NCBI RefSeq assembly: GCF_000772705.2
Contig: NZ_JSBW02000039.1
Location: forward strand, 153,281 to 217,280
Origin: Xanthomonas vasicola
GTDB taxonomy: Bacteria; Pseudomonadota; Gammaproteobacteria; Xanthomonadales; Xanthomonadaceae
Direction: 5' to 3'
Length of the DNA: 64,000 bases
The notes under the pieces were generated by a model that ran no database searches, was not told the origin of the DNA, and saw only the letters and a list, made by a program, of their open reading frames with translations. Shown here one piece after another: positions 9,102 through 18,678 of this stretch (position 1 is its first letter; each line of letters starts with the position of its first letter). A program made the position numbers and the translations under genes.

Positions 9102-9962
9102 CTAATCATTGGCAGCCGACAAACTGCGGCCGCGTTCGGTAGCTGCGGCAATTGCGTTGGCGGTAAGCGCTTCGAAGCCGCCGGCCTGGAATGTCTCCAT
9201 GGCGGCGTGGGTGGTGCCGTTGGGCGAGGTTACGCGGCGACGCAAGACATCCGGTGCTTCGCCCGATTCGGTGAGCATACGCGCGGCGCCGAGCAATGTT
9301 TGCAGCACCAGCGTGCGTGCAGTGTCTGGGGGCAGGCCCTGTGCTTGTGCGGCAGCCTCCATCGCTTCGGCCAGCAAAAAGACATAGGCCGGTCCGCTGC
9401 CGGAGACCGCAGTCACCGCATCCATCTGCGCTTCGTCCTCTATCCACACGGTGACGCCGGCGCTGTCCAGCAGTCGGGTTGCCTGCTTGCGTTGCGCGTC
9501 GGAGACGCGTGCGTTGGCATACAGCCCGGTGACGCCGGCGCCGAGCAGGGCGGGGGTGTTGGGCATGGCGCGCACTACAGCGACATCGCCGCCCGACCAG
9601 CGCTGCAACTGCGTGGCGGTGATGCCGGCAGCGATGGAGACCAGCAGCGGTTGTTGTGCCTGGGCTAGATCGGCCAGCTGCCCACAGACTGCTGGCAAGA
9701 CCTGCGGCTTGACCGCCAAGACCCAGGTCGCCGCAGCGTCGACTGCGGTGCGCGCATCTTCGACGACCTGCACGCCGAAGTCGCGCGCCAGTGCATCGCG
9801 CAGCTCAGCCACCGGTTCGGCCACACGGATGCTGTCAGCCGGCGTGCCTTGCCGGATCAGCCCAGCAATCAGGCTGCGCGCCATGTTGCCGCCGCCGACG
9901 AAGGCGATGCGCGCAGCGTCGGAAGATGAGGAAGAAGGCGTGGACGCGACAGGCGTGGTCAT
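9102..9962 (-). CDS. proC: Pyrroline-5-carboxylate reductase
   Basis: A 286-residue ProC. The Rossmann motif IAFVGGGNMARSLIAGLI lies near residues 18-35, and the C-terminal signature SGSGPAYVFLLAEAMEAAA with DTARTLVLQTLLGAARML marks the dimerisation domain. It reduces 1-pyrroline-5-carboxylate to L-proline with NAD(P)H, the last step of proline synthesis. The N terminus has an extra serine-rich stretch (about 15 residues) before the first strand. It is 44 bases downstream of yggS on the same strand, the usual yggS-proC arrangement next to pilT. Confidence 0.95.
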   Translation of the reverse strand: MTTPVASTPSSSSSDAARIAFVGGGNMARSLIAGLIRQGTPADSIRVAEPVAELRDALARDFGVQVVEDARTAVDAAATWVLAVKPQVLPAVCGQLADLAQAQQPLLVSIAAGITATQLQRWSGGDVAVVRAMPNTPALLGAGVTGLYANARVSDAQRKQATRLLDSAGVTVWIEDEAQMDAVTAVSGSGPAYVFLLAEAMEAAAQAQGLPPDTARTLVLQTLLGAARMLTESGEAPDVLRRRVTSPNGTTHAAMETFQAGGFEALTANAIAAATERGRSLSAAND

Positions 9963-10006
9963 TGCAGCACCTTTAATAAGAGATCGATATGGGGAACGCG
10001 ATGTGG

Positions 10007-10699
10007 TCAGGCGGAGGCAGCCGGCGACTGGCCGCGCGCGCCGAACAAGGCCGTGCCCACACGCACCATGGTGGCGCCGGCCGCAATCGCTTCGGCAAAA
10101 TCCGCGCTCATGCCCATCGACAAGGTGTCCACCTGCCGGTGACGAGTTTTGAGTTGCTCGAACAGCGCCTGCATGCGCGTAAACGCGGCCTGGCGTCGTG
10201 CCTGCTCGGGAAATGGGGCAGGAATCGCCATTAGCCCGCGTAGCTGCAAGCGCGGCTGCAGTGCGATCGCCTCGGCCAGGCTATCGATCGCCTCCGGCGC
10301 GCATCCGTGTTTGCTGTCCTCGTCGTCGATGTTGAGCTGGATCAGCACATTCAAGGGCGCGCGGTCGTCCGGGCGGTGGCGTGCCAGCAGCGGAATCAAT
10401 TTGGCGCGGTCCACCGTCTGCACCCAATCGAAGCACTGGCTGGCCAGTTCGGCCTTATTGGATTGCAGGTGGCCGATCAAATGCCATTCCAGCCCCAGCG
10501 CACGCAATTGGGCGATCTTGGCCTCGGCTTCCTGCACGTAGTTTTCGCCGAAGGCGCGCTGGCCTTGCGCGGCCAGCCCGGCCACAGCCTCGGCCGGCTT
10601 GGTCTTGGACACCGCCAGCAGCCGTACGTCGGTACGCGCATGTGCGGCAGCGGCGGCGTGGATGGCGTCGAGAATTTGCTGCAGCGACGAAGCCGGCAC
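10007..10699 (-). CDS. yggS: PLP homeostasis protein, YggS/PROSC family
   Basis: A 230-residue single-domain PLP-binding protein. LLAVSKTKPAEAV near residue 27 holds the PLP lysine; FGENYVQEAEAKI, WHLIGHLQSNKA, and the C-terminal TLSMGMSADFAEAIAAGATM (phosphate-binding region) are diagnostic. The family buffers pyridoxal phosphate and affects amino-acid balance; no enzymatic activity is established. It precedes proC and diverges from pilT. The length is typical. Confidence 0.93.
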   Translation of the reverse strand: MPASSLQQILDAIHAAAAAHARTDVRLLAVSKTKPAEAVAGLAAQGQRAFGENYVQEAEAKIAQLRALGLEWHLIGHLQSNKAELASQCFDWVQTVDRAKLIPLLARHRPDDRAPLNVLIQLNIDDEDSKHGCAPEAIDSLAEAIALQPRLQLRGLMAIPAPFPEQARRQAAFTRMQALFEQLKTRHRQVDTLSMGMSADFAEAIAAGATMVRVGTALFGARGQSPAASA

Positions 10700-11111
10700 G
10701 TGGCATTCCGGAGAAGGATGGGAGGGCTATAGTGCCGCCCGCCGCCCTTTCCTTCCAGCTGACGGCTTGCCGTGCGTACATTGATACGACGGCGCCGCGC
10801 CTATATGCACGTTGTGTCTGGGCGCGCGGTTAGCCTCAAAGCCCCAGCTCCTCTTCAGTAGCTAGGCGTCCGGCTGGGGCACAGGCGTCTCGTACAATTC
10901 CGACCAAGACCCCGACTCAAGTGGAGGCCGCGGCAGCGCAGACGCCGCGCCCGGCAGGCGCTCCGCCCGTACCGGGCGCAAGGCAACCGTTTCAGCCAGC
11001 CCCACCCGCGGCCGGCCTGAAGCGGCCCGGGCCGCTTCCCGCCAGCAGCCAGAACGCTATACTGCCGGCCGGGGAGTACCTTCCAATCGCAGCCTAGGGG
11101 AAAAGCAGCGC
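10700..11111. promoter_or_regulatory. Divergent yggS/pilT regulatory region
   Basis: A 412-base non-coding region between divergent yggS and pilT. Near pilT the sequence AACGCTATACTGCC around 11053 resembles a -10 box; no convincing -35 was found. The rest is GC-rich with short inverted pairs. No gene is recognised. Confidence 0.4.
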
Positions 11112-12149
11112 ATGGATATCGCTGAACTATTGGCGTTTTCTGTCAAGAACAAGGCATCGGACCTGCACCTGTCTGCAGGGCTGCCGCCGATGATCCGTGT
11201 CGATGGCGATGTCCGCCGCATCAATATTCCGGCGCTGGACCACAAGCAGGTGCACGCGCTGGTCTACGACATCATGTCGGACAAGCAGCGGCGCGATTAC
11301 GAGGAATTCCTCGAAGTCGACTTCTCGTTCGAAATTCCGTCGCTGGCGCGTTTCCGCGTCAATGCGTTCAACCAGAACCGCGGCGCCGGTGCGGTGTTCC
11401 GTACCATTCCGTCCGAAGTGCTGACGCTGGAAGACCTGGGCTGCCCGCCGATTTTCCGCCAGTTGATCGACCAGCCGCAGGGCCTGATCCTGGTGACCGG
11501 CCCGACCGGTTCGGGCAAGTCGACCACGCTGGCCGGCATGATCGACTACATCAACAAGAACGAATACGGGCACATCCTCACCGTCGAGGACCCGATCGAA
11601 TTCGTGCACACCTCGCAGAAGTGTCTGATTAATCAGCGTGAAGTGCACCGCGATACGCACGGCTTTAACGAAGCGCTGCGCTCGGCGTTGCGCGAAGACC
11701 CCGACATCATTCTGGTCGGCGAATTGCGCGACCTGGAAACCATCCGCCTGGCGCTCACCGCTGCGGAAACCGGCCACTTGGTGTTCGGCACCCTGCACAC
11801 CAGCTCGGCGGCCAAGACCATCGACCGCATCATCGACGTGTTCCCGGCCGGCGAGAAGCCGATGGTGCGCTCGATGTTGTCCGAATCGCTGCGCGCAGTG
11901 ATTTCGCAGGCGCTGCTGAAGAAGGTCGGCGGCGGACGTACCGCAGCGTGGGAAATCATGGTCGGCACCCCGGCCATCCGCAACCTGATCCGCGAGGACA
12001 AGGTGGCGCAGATGTATTCCTCGATCCAGACCGGCCAGCAATACGGCATGCAGACGCTCGACCAGCACCTGCAGGACCTGGTCAAGCGCAGCCTGATCAC
12101 GCGCAACCAGGCGCGCGAGTACGCCAAGGACAAGCGGATATTCGAGTAG
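11112..12149 (+). CDS. pilT: Type IV pilus retraction ATPase PilT
   Basis: A 345-residue secretion ATPase. It starts MDIAELLAFSVKNKASDLHL, the PilT N-terminal signature. Walker A is GPTGSGKSTTLAGMIDYIN near residue 133; the Asp box (ILTVEDPIEFVH), Walker B (LREDPDIILVGELRDLETI), His box and the C-terminal AIRNLIRE motif follow in order. PilT powers pilus depolymerisation for twitching motility and DNA uptake at the inner membrane. It is followed by pilU after a 112-base spacer containing a palindromic repeat. Length and motifs are complete. Confidence 0.97.
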   Translation: MDIAELLAFSVKNKASDLHLSAGLPPMIRVDGDVRRINIPALDHKQVHALVYDIMSDKQRRDYEEFLEVDFSFEIPSLARFRVNAFNQNRGAGAVFRTIPSEVLTLEDLGCPPIFRQLIDQPQGLILVTGPTGSGKSTTLAGMIDYINKNEYGHILTVEDPIEFVHTSQKCLINQREVHRDTHGFNEALRSALREDPDIILVGELRDLETIRLALTAAETGHLVFGTLHTSSAAKTIDRIIDVFPAGEKPMVRSMLSESLRAVISQALLKKVGGGRTAAWEIMVGTPAIRNLIREDKVAQMYSSIQTGQQYGMQTLDQHLQDLVKRSLITRNQAREYAKDKRIFE

Positions 12150-12152
12150 CAG

Positions 12153-12250
12153 GGATTGGGGATTCGGCATTGGGGATTCGCAACGGCGATTTCCCGGCCG
12201 GACCCCGCTCTTGCGAATCCCGAATCTCTACTCCCGAATCCCTGCTCCAG
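12153..12250. repeat. GGGATTCG-type palindromic spacer between pilT and pilU
   Basis: The spacer starts GGGATTGGGGATTCGGCATT and ends CGAATCCCGAATCTC...CCCGAATCCC, making inverted arms around a GGCCGG centre. The same kind of sequence recurs near 29185-29460. It is a dispersed intergenic element; its effect on pilU expression is unknown. Confidence 0.6.
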
Positions 12251-12261
12251 AGGAGCACGCC

Positions 12262-13392
12262 ATGAGCACCATCGACTTCACCTCCTTCCTCAAGCTGATG
12301 GCGCATCAGAAGGCGTCGGACCTGTTCATCACCTCGGGAATGCCGCCGGCCATCAAGGTGAATGGCAAGATCAGCCCGATCACCCAGACGCCGCTGACTG
12401 CGCAGCAGAGCCGCGATCTGGTGTTGAACGTGATGACGCCCTCGCAGCGCGAGGAATTCGAAAAAACGCACGAGTGCAACTTCGCCATCGGCGTGTCCGG
12501 GGTCGGACGTTTTCGCGTGAGCTGCTTCTACCAGCGTAATCAGGTGGGCATGGTGCTGCGCCGGATCGAAACGCGCATCCCCACCGTGGACGAGCTGAGC
12601 CTGCCGCCGGTGATCAAGACGCTGGCGATGACCAAGCGCGGCATCATCATCTTCGTTGGCGCCACCGGTACCGGTAAGTCGACTTCGCTGGCTGCGATGA
12701 TCGGCTACCGCAACCAGAATTCCACCGGGCACATCATCACCATCGAAGACCCGATCGAGTTCGTGCACAAGCACGAGGGTTGCATCATCACCCAGCGCGA
12801 AGTCGGCATCGACACCGACAGCTGGGAAAACGCGCTGAAAAATACCCTGCGCCAGGCGCCGGACGTGATCATGATCGGCGAGGTGCGCACCCGCGAGGGC
12901 ATGGATCACGCGATCGCCTTCGCCGAAACCGGCCACCTGGTGCTGTGTACGCTGCACGCCAACAACGCCAACCAGGCGATGGACCGCATCATCAACTTCT
13001 TCCCGGAAGATCGCCGCAACCAGCTGTTGATGGATCTGTCGCTCAATCTCAAGGGCGTGGTCGCGCAGCAGCTGATTCCGACGCCGGACGGCCGTAGCCG
13101 CCGCGTGGCGATGGAAATCATGTTGGGCACGCCGCTGGTGCAGGATTACATCCGCGACGGCGAGATCCACAAGCTCAAGGAGATCATGAAGGAGTCCACC
13201 AACCTGGGCATGCGTACCTTCGATCAGAGCCTGTTCGAGCTCTACCAGGCCGGCGAAATCAGCTATGAAGACGCGTTGCGCTACGCCGACTCGCAGAACG
13301 AGGTGCGCCTGCGCATCAAGCTGTCGCAAGGTGGCGATGCCAAGACCTTGTCTCAGGGCCTGGATGGTGTGGAGATTGCCGAGGTTCGATAA
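12262..13392 (+). CDS. pilU: PilT-like ATPase PilU
   Basis: A 376-residue PilT paralogue starting MSTIDFTSFLKLMAHQKASD. Walker A is GATGTGKSTSLAAMIGYRN near residue 135; the Asp box (ITIEDPIEFVHKHEG), Walker B (RQAPDVIMIGEVRTREGM) and the C-terminal region are all present. PilU works as an accessory retraction ATPase that depends on PilT. The frame begins upstream at 12211 but the ATG at 12262 has AGAGGAG just before it and gives the family start. The C-terminal extension beyond the PilT length (residues about 345-376) is usual for PilU. Confidence 0.96.
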   Translation: MSTIDFTSFLKLMAHQKASDLFITSGMPPAIKVNGKISPITQTPLTAQQSRDLVLNVMTPSQREEFEKTHECNFAIGVSGVGRFRVSCFYQRNQVGMVLRRIETRIPTVDELSLPPVIKTLAMTKRGIIIFVGATGTGKSTSLAAMIGYRNQNSTGHIITIEDPIEFVHKHEGCIITQREVGIDTDSWENALKNTLRQAPDVIMIGEVRTREGMDHAIAFAETGHLVLCTLHANNANQAMDRIINFFPEDRRNQLLMDLSLNLKGVVAQQLIPTPDGRSRRVAMEIMLGTPLVQDYIRDGEIHKLKEIMKESTNLGMRTFDQSLFELYQAGEISYEDALRYADSQNEVRLRIKLSQGGDAKTLSQGLDGVEIAEVR

Positions 13393-13602
13393 GGACTGCG
13401 GCAGTCACGCAGGACGTGCAGTAGGTAAAGATTCCAACCCGGCCCGCAGTGGGGCGAGATCTGATCGCGGGTGCCAAGTGGACGAGCCGGTCGCGGTGGT
13501 ATTGCGCCATTGAACTGGAAGCTGGCTTTGCGGTTGGTCGCACGCATCGCACCGGATGACTCAAGCCCGGCTGCGCTGCGCACCGGCGTGCTGAGGTTTC
13601 AG

Positions 13603-14376
13603 ATGTCACCGCGCCAGCCGATAGTGTTTAATGTCCGCACCCCACTGCAGTCCCCACCCGTGAGCCTTCCCGATTCCGATCTCTGTCCGGAGCAAGAGCC
13701 GTTGCCCGACGACGGCGCCGTGGTGACATCCGGTCCGTTAACCCCGCCGCCTGATTCGGCTGGGACTGCCGCCGACGACCACGCTTTCCACCATTCGGTT
13801 GCAGAGGATGTGCAAGGCATGGTGTTGGCGACCCTGGTCGCATCGCTTGGTCTGGCCATCTTTGCCAAGGGTGGCTTGATGATCGGTGGCATGGCGGGCG
13901 TGGCCTTCTTGCTGCACTACGCGCTGCACTGGCATTTCGGGCTGGTGTTCGTGTTGGTCAATCTGCCGTTCTACTGGCTGAGCGTGCGCCGCATGGGCTG
14001 GGAATTCACCTTGAAGACCTTTGTGGCGGTGGGTGCATGCGGGGCGCTCACCGACCTGCTGCCGCGCTGGGCCGAGTATGCGCACGTCGAGACGCTGTTT
14101 TCGGCGATCGTCGGTGGCGCGCTGGCGGGGTTGGGCATCCTGTTCTTCATTCGCCATCGCGGCAGCCTGGGTGGCATCGGCATCCTGGCGGTGTACCTGC
14201 AGCGCGAGCGTGGCTGGAGTGCCGGCAAGGTGCAGATGAGTTTCGACGCGATGTTGATGCTGGTCGCATTCTTCGTGCTGACGCCGGATAAGGTGCTGTA
14301 TTCGGCCATCGGCGCGTTGATGCTGAGTTTGGTGCTGATGTTCAATCACCGCCCGCATCGTTATATGGGTCTGTAA
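13603..14376 (+). CDS. YitT-like multipass membrane protein
   Basis: A 257-residue protein with a hydrophilic N-terminal 65 residues (acidic and proline-rich) followed by about six hydrophobic segments, for example MVLATLVASLGLAIFAKGGLM, GLVFVLVNLPFYWLSV, and ALAGLGILFFIRH. The glycine pattern FAKGGLMIGGMAGVAFLLHY and the segment GSLGGIGILAVYLQR match the YitT membrane domain. Transport or regulatory roles are proposed for the family but not shown. The ATG at 13603 has TGAGG six bases upstream; a GTG at 13660 would remove 19 residues, and the frame itself extends to 13471 without a good start. Not obviously in an operon with pilU (210-base gap). Confidence 0.8.
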   Translation: MSPRQPIVFNVRTPLQSPPVSLPDSDLCPEQEPLPDDGAVVTSGPLTPPPDSAGTAADDHAFHHSVAEDVQGMVLATLVASLGLAIFAKGGLMIGGMAGVAFLLHYALHWHFGLVFVLVNLPFYWLSVRRMGWEFTLKTFVAVGACGALTDLLPRWAEYAHVETLFSAIVGGALAGLGILFFIRHRGSLGGIGILAVYLQRERGWSAGKVQMSFDAMLMLVAFFVLTPDKVLYSAIGALMLSLVLMFNHRPHRYMGL

Positions 14377-14528
14377 CGTCTGCCGACGACCGCTTGAGTG
14401 GTAAACAGGCCGCGAGCAGTTACCAGATGGGCGTGGCTGGGCACAGGAGCCCGAGCGTGCGAGTGGTGCATGCCGCTGCGAGTATTATCCGTGTGCGCCT
14501 GGGCGGCGCAGTCGGTTTGTTCGCTGTT

Positions 14529-15425
14529 CTAAGTGCCTTCGCGTGGCGGGCAATCGGTAGGCAATTGCAGCCGTTGCATCAAACCGCGCGCATCGAACGG
14601 CGCATGCACCTTCATGTCGTTGTCGAAGTAGCAGTAGACATCGCGCGAGGCGCGCTTGCGCGCAGGTGCGCCGACGCGTGCCGCATCGTCCGGTTCGCCG
14701 CCGCTGGCCCAGGCGGCAATGCGTGCCGCCCAGCGATCTAAGGCACTATCGCTGTAGCCGCTGGCGTACAACTGCGCATCGCCATGCAGACGCAGATAGA
14801 CGAAATCGGCGCTGACGTCTTCCAGATACGGAAATTTCCCCGCAGTGTCGGCAACTACCACGGCAACATTGTGCCGCCGCAGCAGACGCATACAGGCCAG
14901 ATCGCAGAAGCTGTCGTGGCGCACTTCCAGTGCGTGACGGATCGGCCGCTGATGATCGATCGCCAGTGCGCTACGGCCCTGCATCAGCGCAGTGTCGCGC
15001 TTGCGCGCCAGTGCCAGTGCCACCTCGCTATCGCGCGGCAGGCTGCTCAGAAACGCATCCAGCAGATCGCCATCGAAACGTAATGTTGGCGGTAGCTGCC
15101 ACAGGATCGGTCCAAGTTTGGCGCCCAGCCGCAGCACACCGGAGGCGAAGAAGTTGGCCAGCGCCTGGTCGCAATCGCGCAGGCGCTTCATATGGGTGAT
15201 GAAGCGTGGGCCCTTGACCGAGAAGACAAAGTCGTCCGGCGTTTCGTCATGCCAGCGCTGGAAGCTTTCCGGACGCTGCAGGGAATAAAACGAGCCATTG
15301 ATTTCCACACTGGGAAAGCAACCTGCGGCGTACTCGAGCTCGCGCCGCTGGGCCAGGCCGGCCGGATAAAACGTGCCGCGCCAGCGCGCATAGCGCCAGC
15401 CGGAAATGCCAATACGAATCGCCAT
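14529..15425 (-). CDS. DUF72 (YecE-like) protein
   Basis: A 298-residue protein of the DUF72 family, a TIM-barrel fold. Diagnostic pieces are IRIGISGWRYARWRGTFYP at the start, LEYAAGCFPSVEINGSFYSL, FVFSVKGPRFITHMKRL, GPILWQLPPTLRFD, and the C-terminal DVYCYFDNDMKVHAP. The fold suggests an enzyme but no substrate is known for the family. The gene is separated by 36 bases from tag upstream on the same strand, so co-transcription with the DNA glycosylase is likely. Length is normal. Confidence 0.88.
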   Translation of the reverse strand: MAIRIGISGWRYARWRGTFYPAGLAQRRELEYAAGCFPSVEINGSFYSLQRPESFQRWHDETPDDFVFSVKGPRFITHMKRLRDCDQALANFFASGVLRLGAKLGPILWQLPPTLRFDGDLLDAFLSSLPRDSEVALALARKRDTALMQGRSALAIDHQRPIRHALEVRHDSFCDLACMRLLRRHNVAVVVADTAGKFPYLEDVSADFVYLRLHGDAQLYASGYSDSALDRWAARIAAWASGGEPDDAARVGAPARKRASRDVYCYFDNDMKVHAPFDARGLMQRLQLPTDCPPREGT

Positions 15426-15461
15426 GTCGCGAGCATTTCGTGTGCGGTGTGCAAGAGGTGT

Positions 15462-16034
15462 CTAGCCGCGCTGGACCGTGCGCGTTCTTTTGGGCTTGTG
15501 CGCCTGTATCCACGGTGGTGCCAGTGGCTGGATCTGCGCAAACACCGGGCAGTCGGCATGGTGCGCACCGGGCAGGTAGCCCAGGCTCATCAGGAACTCG
15601 CCGGTGATTTCGCCGCCGGTGAAGCGGAAGGTCTTCTTGAACAGCTTGATCCAGGCCGGTTTGTCAAGCGGATGGTGTGCGTCCAGCCACTGCGCGAAGC
15701 TGCCGTGCGTGGCGCGCAAGCTCTGGATGACCTGTGCGTTGTGAATTGCCGCCAGCACCTTGAGGCGATTGCGGATGATGCCGGCATCGCCCATCAACCT
15801 GGCGATGTCGGCGTCGCCGTACGCGGCGACGGTGTCCACGTCAAAGCCGTCATAGGCCTGCTGGAAATTGACACGCTTACGCAGGATGGTTTCCCAGCTC
15901 AGTCCAGCCTGGTTGATTTCCAGCACCAGTCGCTCGAACAATTCGCGTTCGTCGCGCTGCGGAAAGCCGTATTCGTGGTCGTGGTAGTGCCCATGAACCG
16001 GATGGCCCGGGGCGATGCTGCAATAACCGCTCAT
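15462..16034 (-). CDS. tag: DNA-3-methyladenine glycosylase I
   Basis: A 190-residue protein starting MSGYCSIAPGHPVHGHYHDH. YHDHEYGFPQRDERELFERL and INQAGLSWETILRKR match Tag, including the catalytic glutamate region before QAGLSW; residues DAGIIRNRLKVLAAIHNA and the C-terminal GAHHADCPVF with His/Cys ligands fit the zinc site. Tag removes 3-methyladenine from alkylated DNA. The open frame extends upstream to 16184, but the ATG ending at 16034 gives the family start with the zinc-ligand cysteine at position 5. It heads a probable two-gene unit with the DUF72 gene. Confidence 0.92.
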   Translation of the reverse strand: MSGYCSIAPGHPVHGHYHDHEYGFPQRDERELFERLVLEINQAGLSWETILRKRVNFQQAYDGFDVDTVAAYGDADIARLMGDAGIIRNRLKVLAAIHNAQVIQSLRATHGSFAQWLDAHHPLDKPAWIKLFKKTFRFTGGEITGEFLMSLGYLPGAHHADCPVFAQIQPLAPPWIQAHKPKRTRTVQRG

Positions 16035-16324
16035 GAGTGTGCCTGTGATGGTGGAGCAGGAGGCGAATCGCATGCCGGCAGCGGCGACATCGGGGCGACG
16101 AAGCAACTGGCGGATTGATCGGTTCGCCATTTGCACAGCTGCACCGCTTTCGGCTGCATCACCACTTGCACCCGTTGCGATCAAGCTGAACGCGCCGGTC
16201 AGGTGCAGCAGATGGACAACGGCAAAGCGCGCTGCCCCGGAAGCATTGATCGCTGCAAGGTGCCAGCAAACCCCAGTATGGCAGCAGCTCTGCGCGCGGC
16301 GAAGCGAACGGCTAGAATGCGGCC

Positions 16325-16891
16325 ATGTCTGTTTTGTCCACGCCTCTGGCCAACCAACTGCTGATTGCGCTTCCGGCGCTGTCCGACCCCACCTTTTCGC
16401 GCAGCGTCGCGCTGATCTGCCAGCACGACGAGAACGGCGCCATGGGCGTGCTGGTCAACCGACCCTCCGAATACACCTTGGGCGAAGTGTTGGCGCAGAT
16501 GGGCATCGACACCGACGATGAGCCGCTGCGCGAGCAGATCGTGCTCAGCGGCGGGCCGGTGCACCCGGAGCGCGGCTTTGTGATCCACGACGATGCGCGC
16601 GAATGGGATTCCAGCCTGGAAGTGGGGCAGGGCGTGTTCCTGACCACCTCGCGCGACATTCTTGAGGCCATGGCGGCCGGCAACGGCCCGCGCAATGCGC
16701 TGGTGGCGCTGGGCTGCGCCGGTTGGGGCGCAGGCCAGCTGGAATTCGAACTGGGCGAGAACAGCTGGCTCACCGCGCCGTCGGATGCCAATGTGCTGTT
16801 CGCCACCGCGCTGGAAGATCGCTGGCAGACCGCCGCCGGGCGTATTGGCGTGGACCTGTTCCGGCTTACGGATTATTCCGGGCATGCCTGA
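16325..16891 (+). CDS. yqgE: YqgE/AlgH family protein
   Basis: A 188-residue UPF0301 protein. Conserved motifs are [20 protein letters not shown] at the start, [29 protein letters not shown], and [20 protein letters not shown]. It was named AlgH in Pseudomonas for an effect on alginate, but the biochemical function is unknown. The stop overlaps the ruvX start by eight bases, and pyrB follows 13 bases later, so yqgE-ruvX-pyrB is one operon, a common arrangement in gammaproteobacteria. Confidence 0.93.
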   Translation: MSVLSTPLANQLLIALPALSDPTFSRSVALICQHDENGAMGVLVNRPSEYTLGEVLAQMGIDTDDEPLREQIVLSGGPVHPERGFVIHDDAREWDSSLEVGQGVFLTTSRDILEAMAAGNGPRNALVALGCAGWGAGQLEFELGENSWLTAPSDANVLFATALEDRWQTAAGRIGVDLFRLTDYSGHA

Positions 16892-17351
16892 GGCGGGCGT
16901 GATCCGTTCCGATGGCACGGTACTGGGCTTCGACGTGGGGTCGCGCCGGATCGGCGTCGCTGTCGGCACGGCTCTCGGTGCGGGCGCGCGTGCGGTCGCC
17001 GTCATCAACGTGCATGCCAGCGGCCCCGACTGGGTTGCGCTGGACCGCGTGCACAAGGAATGGCACCCCGACGGCCTGGTAATCGGCGACCCGCTGACAC
17101 TGGACGACAAAGACCAACCTGCACGCAAGCGCGCGCATGCGTTCGCCCGCCAACTGCGCGAGCGCTACGCGCTGCCGGTTGTGCTGATCGACGAGCGTTC
17201 CAGCTCGGTTGAGGCCGCGCAGCGTTTCGCGCGCGAGCGCGCCGATGGGCGCAAGCGCCGCCGCGATGCCGAAGCGCTCGACGCCATGGCCGCTGCGGTG
17301 ATCGTCGAACGCTGGTTGGCTGCCCCCGACCAAGCCACCCTTCTTCCTTGA
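16884..17351 (+). CDS. ruvX: RuvX/YqgF family nuclease
   Basis: A 155-residue RNase H-fold protein. [19 protein letters not shown] near residue 14 carries the first catalytic aspartate; [25 protein letters not shown] and the C-terminal [20 protein letters not shown] carry the remaining acidic residues. Described as a putative Holliday junction resolvase and also implicated in 16S rRNA 5-prime maturation. The ATG at 16884 overlaps the yqgE stop. The open frame continues upstream inside yqgE, but that part is a shadow. Confidence 0.92.
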   Translation: MPEAGVIRSDGTVLGFDVGSRRIGVAVGTALGAGARAVAVINVHASGPDWVALDRVHKEWHPDGLVIGDPLTLDDKDQPARKRAHAFARQLRERYALPVVLIDERSSSVEAAQRFARERADGRKRRRDAEALDAMAAAVIVERWLAAPDQATLLP

Positions 17352-17364
17352 CTCCCGACCTGCG

Positions 17365-18312
17365 ATGACCACCATGCAACTCGATTCGGACGGACGCCTG
17401 CGTCACCTGCTCACCCTGGAAGGACTGCCGCGCACCACGTTACTGCAATTGCTTGACCGCGCCGGCCAGATCCGCGATGCGGCGGTGGGGCGTGTGGGCA
17501 AGCGCAGTGTGCTGGCGGGCACCGCGGTATGCACGCTGTTCTTCGAACCCTCCACGCGCACGCGCAGTTCCTTCCATCTGGCGGCGCAGCGGCTGGGCGC
17601 GGACGTGCTCAATTTCGATGCCTCCACCTCATCCACCCGCAAGGGCGAAACCGCGCGCGATACGCTGAAGAATCTCGAAGCGATGGGCGTGCGCGGCTTT
17701 GTGGTGCGTCACCCCGACGACGGCGCGGTGGAAGCGATGGCCGCCGCCGCAGGCGAGGGCACCGCGTTGATCAATGCCGGCGACGGACGCAGCGCGCATC
17801 CCACCCAGGGTCTGCTCGACATGCTCACCTTGCGTCAGGCCAAGGGCACTGATTTTTCCAAGCTGAAGGTGGTCATCGTCGGCGACGTCAAGCATTCGCG
17901 CGTGGCGCGCTCGGACCTACATGCCTTGCGCACGCTGGGCGCCGGCGAAATCCGCGTCTGTGGCCCGGCGAGCCTGCTGCCCGACGACGATATGCTGGAT
18001 GGCTGCGTGGTCGGCCAGGATTTCGATGCCATGCTCGAAGGCGCCGACGCGCTGATGATGCTGCGGCTGCAGCGCGAGCGCATGGAAGAAGGCCTGGTGC
18101 CATCGCTGGAGCAATACCACACCGAATACGGCCTGACCCGCGAGCGTTTGGCACGCGCCGGCCGCGATGCCGCAGTGCTGCACCCGGGCCCAATCAACCG
18201 CGGCGTGGAAATCACCGATGAAGTGGCCGATGGCGCGCAGTCTTGTGTGCTGCGGCAGGTCGCCAACGGCGTCGCCGTGCGTATGGCTGTGCTAGAAACT
18301 CTGCTGTGCTAA
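17365..18312 (+). CDS. pyrB: Aspartate carbamoyltransferase catalytic subunit
   Basis: A 315-residue ATCase. The carbamoyl-phosphate loop FFEPSTRTRSSF is at residues 59-70, the lysine loop SSTRKGET near 83-90, followed by HPTQGLLDMLTLR and VIVGDVKHSRVARSDLHAL. It condenses carbamoyl phosphate with aspartate, the first committed step of pyrimidine synthesis. No pyrI regulatory subunit is adjacent. It is the third gene of yqgE-ruvX-pyrB. Its stop codon at 18310-18312 touches the left end of a 143-bp repeat element. Confidence 0.96.
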   Translation: MTTMQLDSDGRLRHLLTLEGLPRTTLLQLLDRAGQIRDAAVGRVGKRSVLAGTAVCTLFFEPSTRTRSSFHLAAQRLGADVLNFDASTSSTRKGETARDTLKNLEAMGVRGFVVRHPDDGAVEAMAAAAGEGTALINAGDGRSAHPTQGLLDMLTLRQAKGTDFSKLKVVIVGDVKHSRVARSDLHALRTLGAGEIRVCGPASLLPDDDMLDGCVVGQDFDAMLEGADALMMLRLQRERMEEGLVPSLEQYHTEYGLTRERLARAGRDAAVLHPGPINRGVEITDEVADGAQSCVLRQVANGVAVRMAVLETLLC

Positions 18313-18454
18313 GAGCAACCAACAAAGCGACTGCGCTTACGCCAGGCGGGCGCGGCCGGTGCTCAGAATCGGCATATATCACTCGTACACTGCGGTTCCT
18401 GCGCGCCGTCCGCACTCACCTGACGGCCGCTCGCTACGTCTCGTTGGCCGCTCT
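18312..18454. repeat. 143-bp element with terminal inverted repeats, copy 1
   Basis: Starts AGAGCAACCAACAAAGCGAC and ends with the inverse of AGAGCGGCCAACGAGACGTA; the core CCAGGCGGGCGCGGCC and ACTCGTACACTGCGGTTCCT is shared with the copy at 34537-34679, which has exactly the same length. The next 20 bases (GCGCAGTCGCTTTATTT at 18466-18482) form another inverted match to AAAGCGACTGCGC near 18323, so this copy may be composite. It has no coding capacity and looks like a small non-autonomous or repetitive palindromic element. Confidence 0.75.
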
Positions 18455-18678
18455 CAAAACGGCTGCGCAGTCGCTTTATTTGACGCGCCAAGAGCTGCAA
18501 CGCGACTGCACACTTAACGGGCGATCGCGTTTGATCTTTGAATCGTTAATTGCGAAGAGACAGCGCCTTTTTGACGAACGCACACCTGATCCGCTCCGCG
18601 GTCGCGTTCGATGCGCAACTTCATGAGTGCAGACAAACCGTCGCTTGCTGCCGGACGCACTCCGCAATCTGCTCTTGC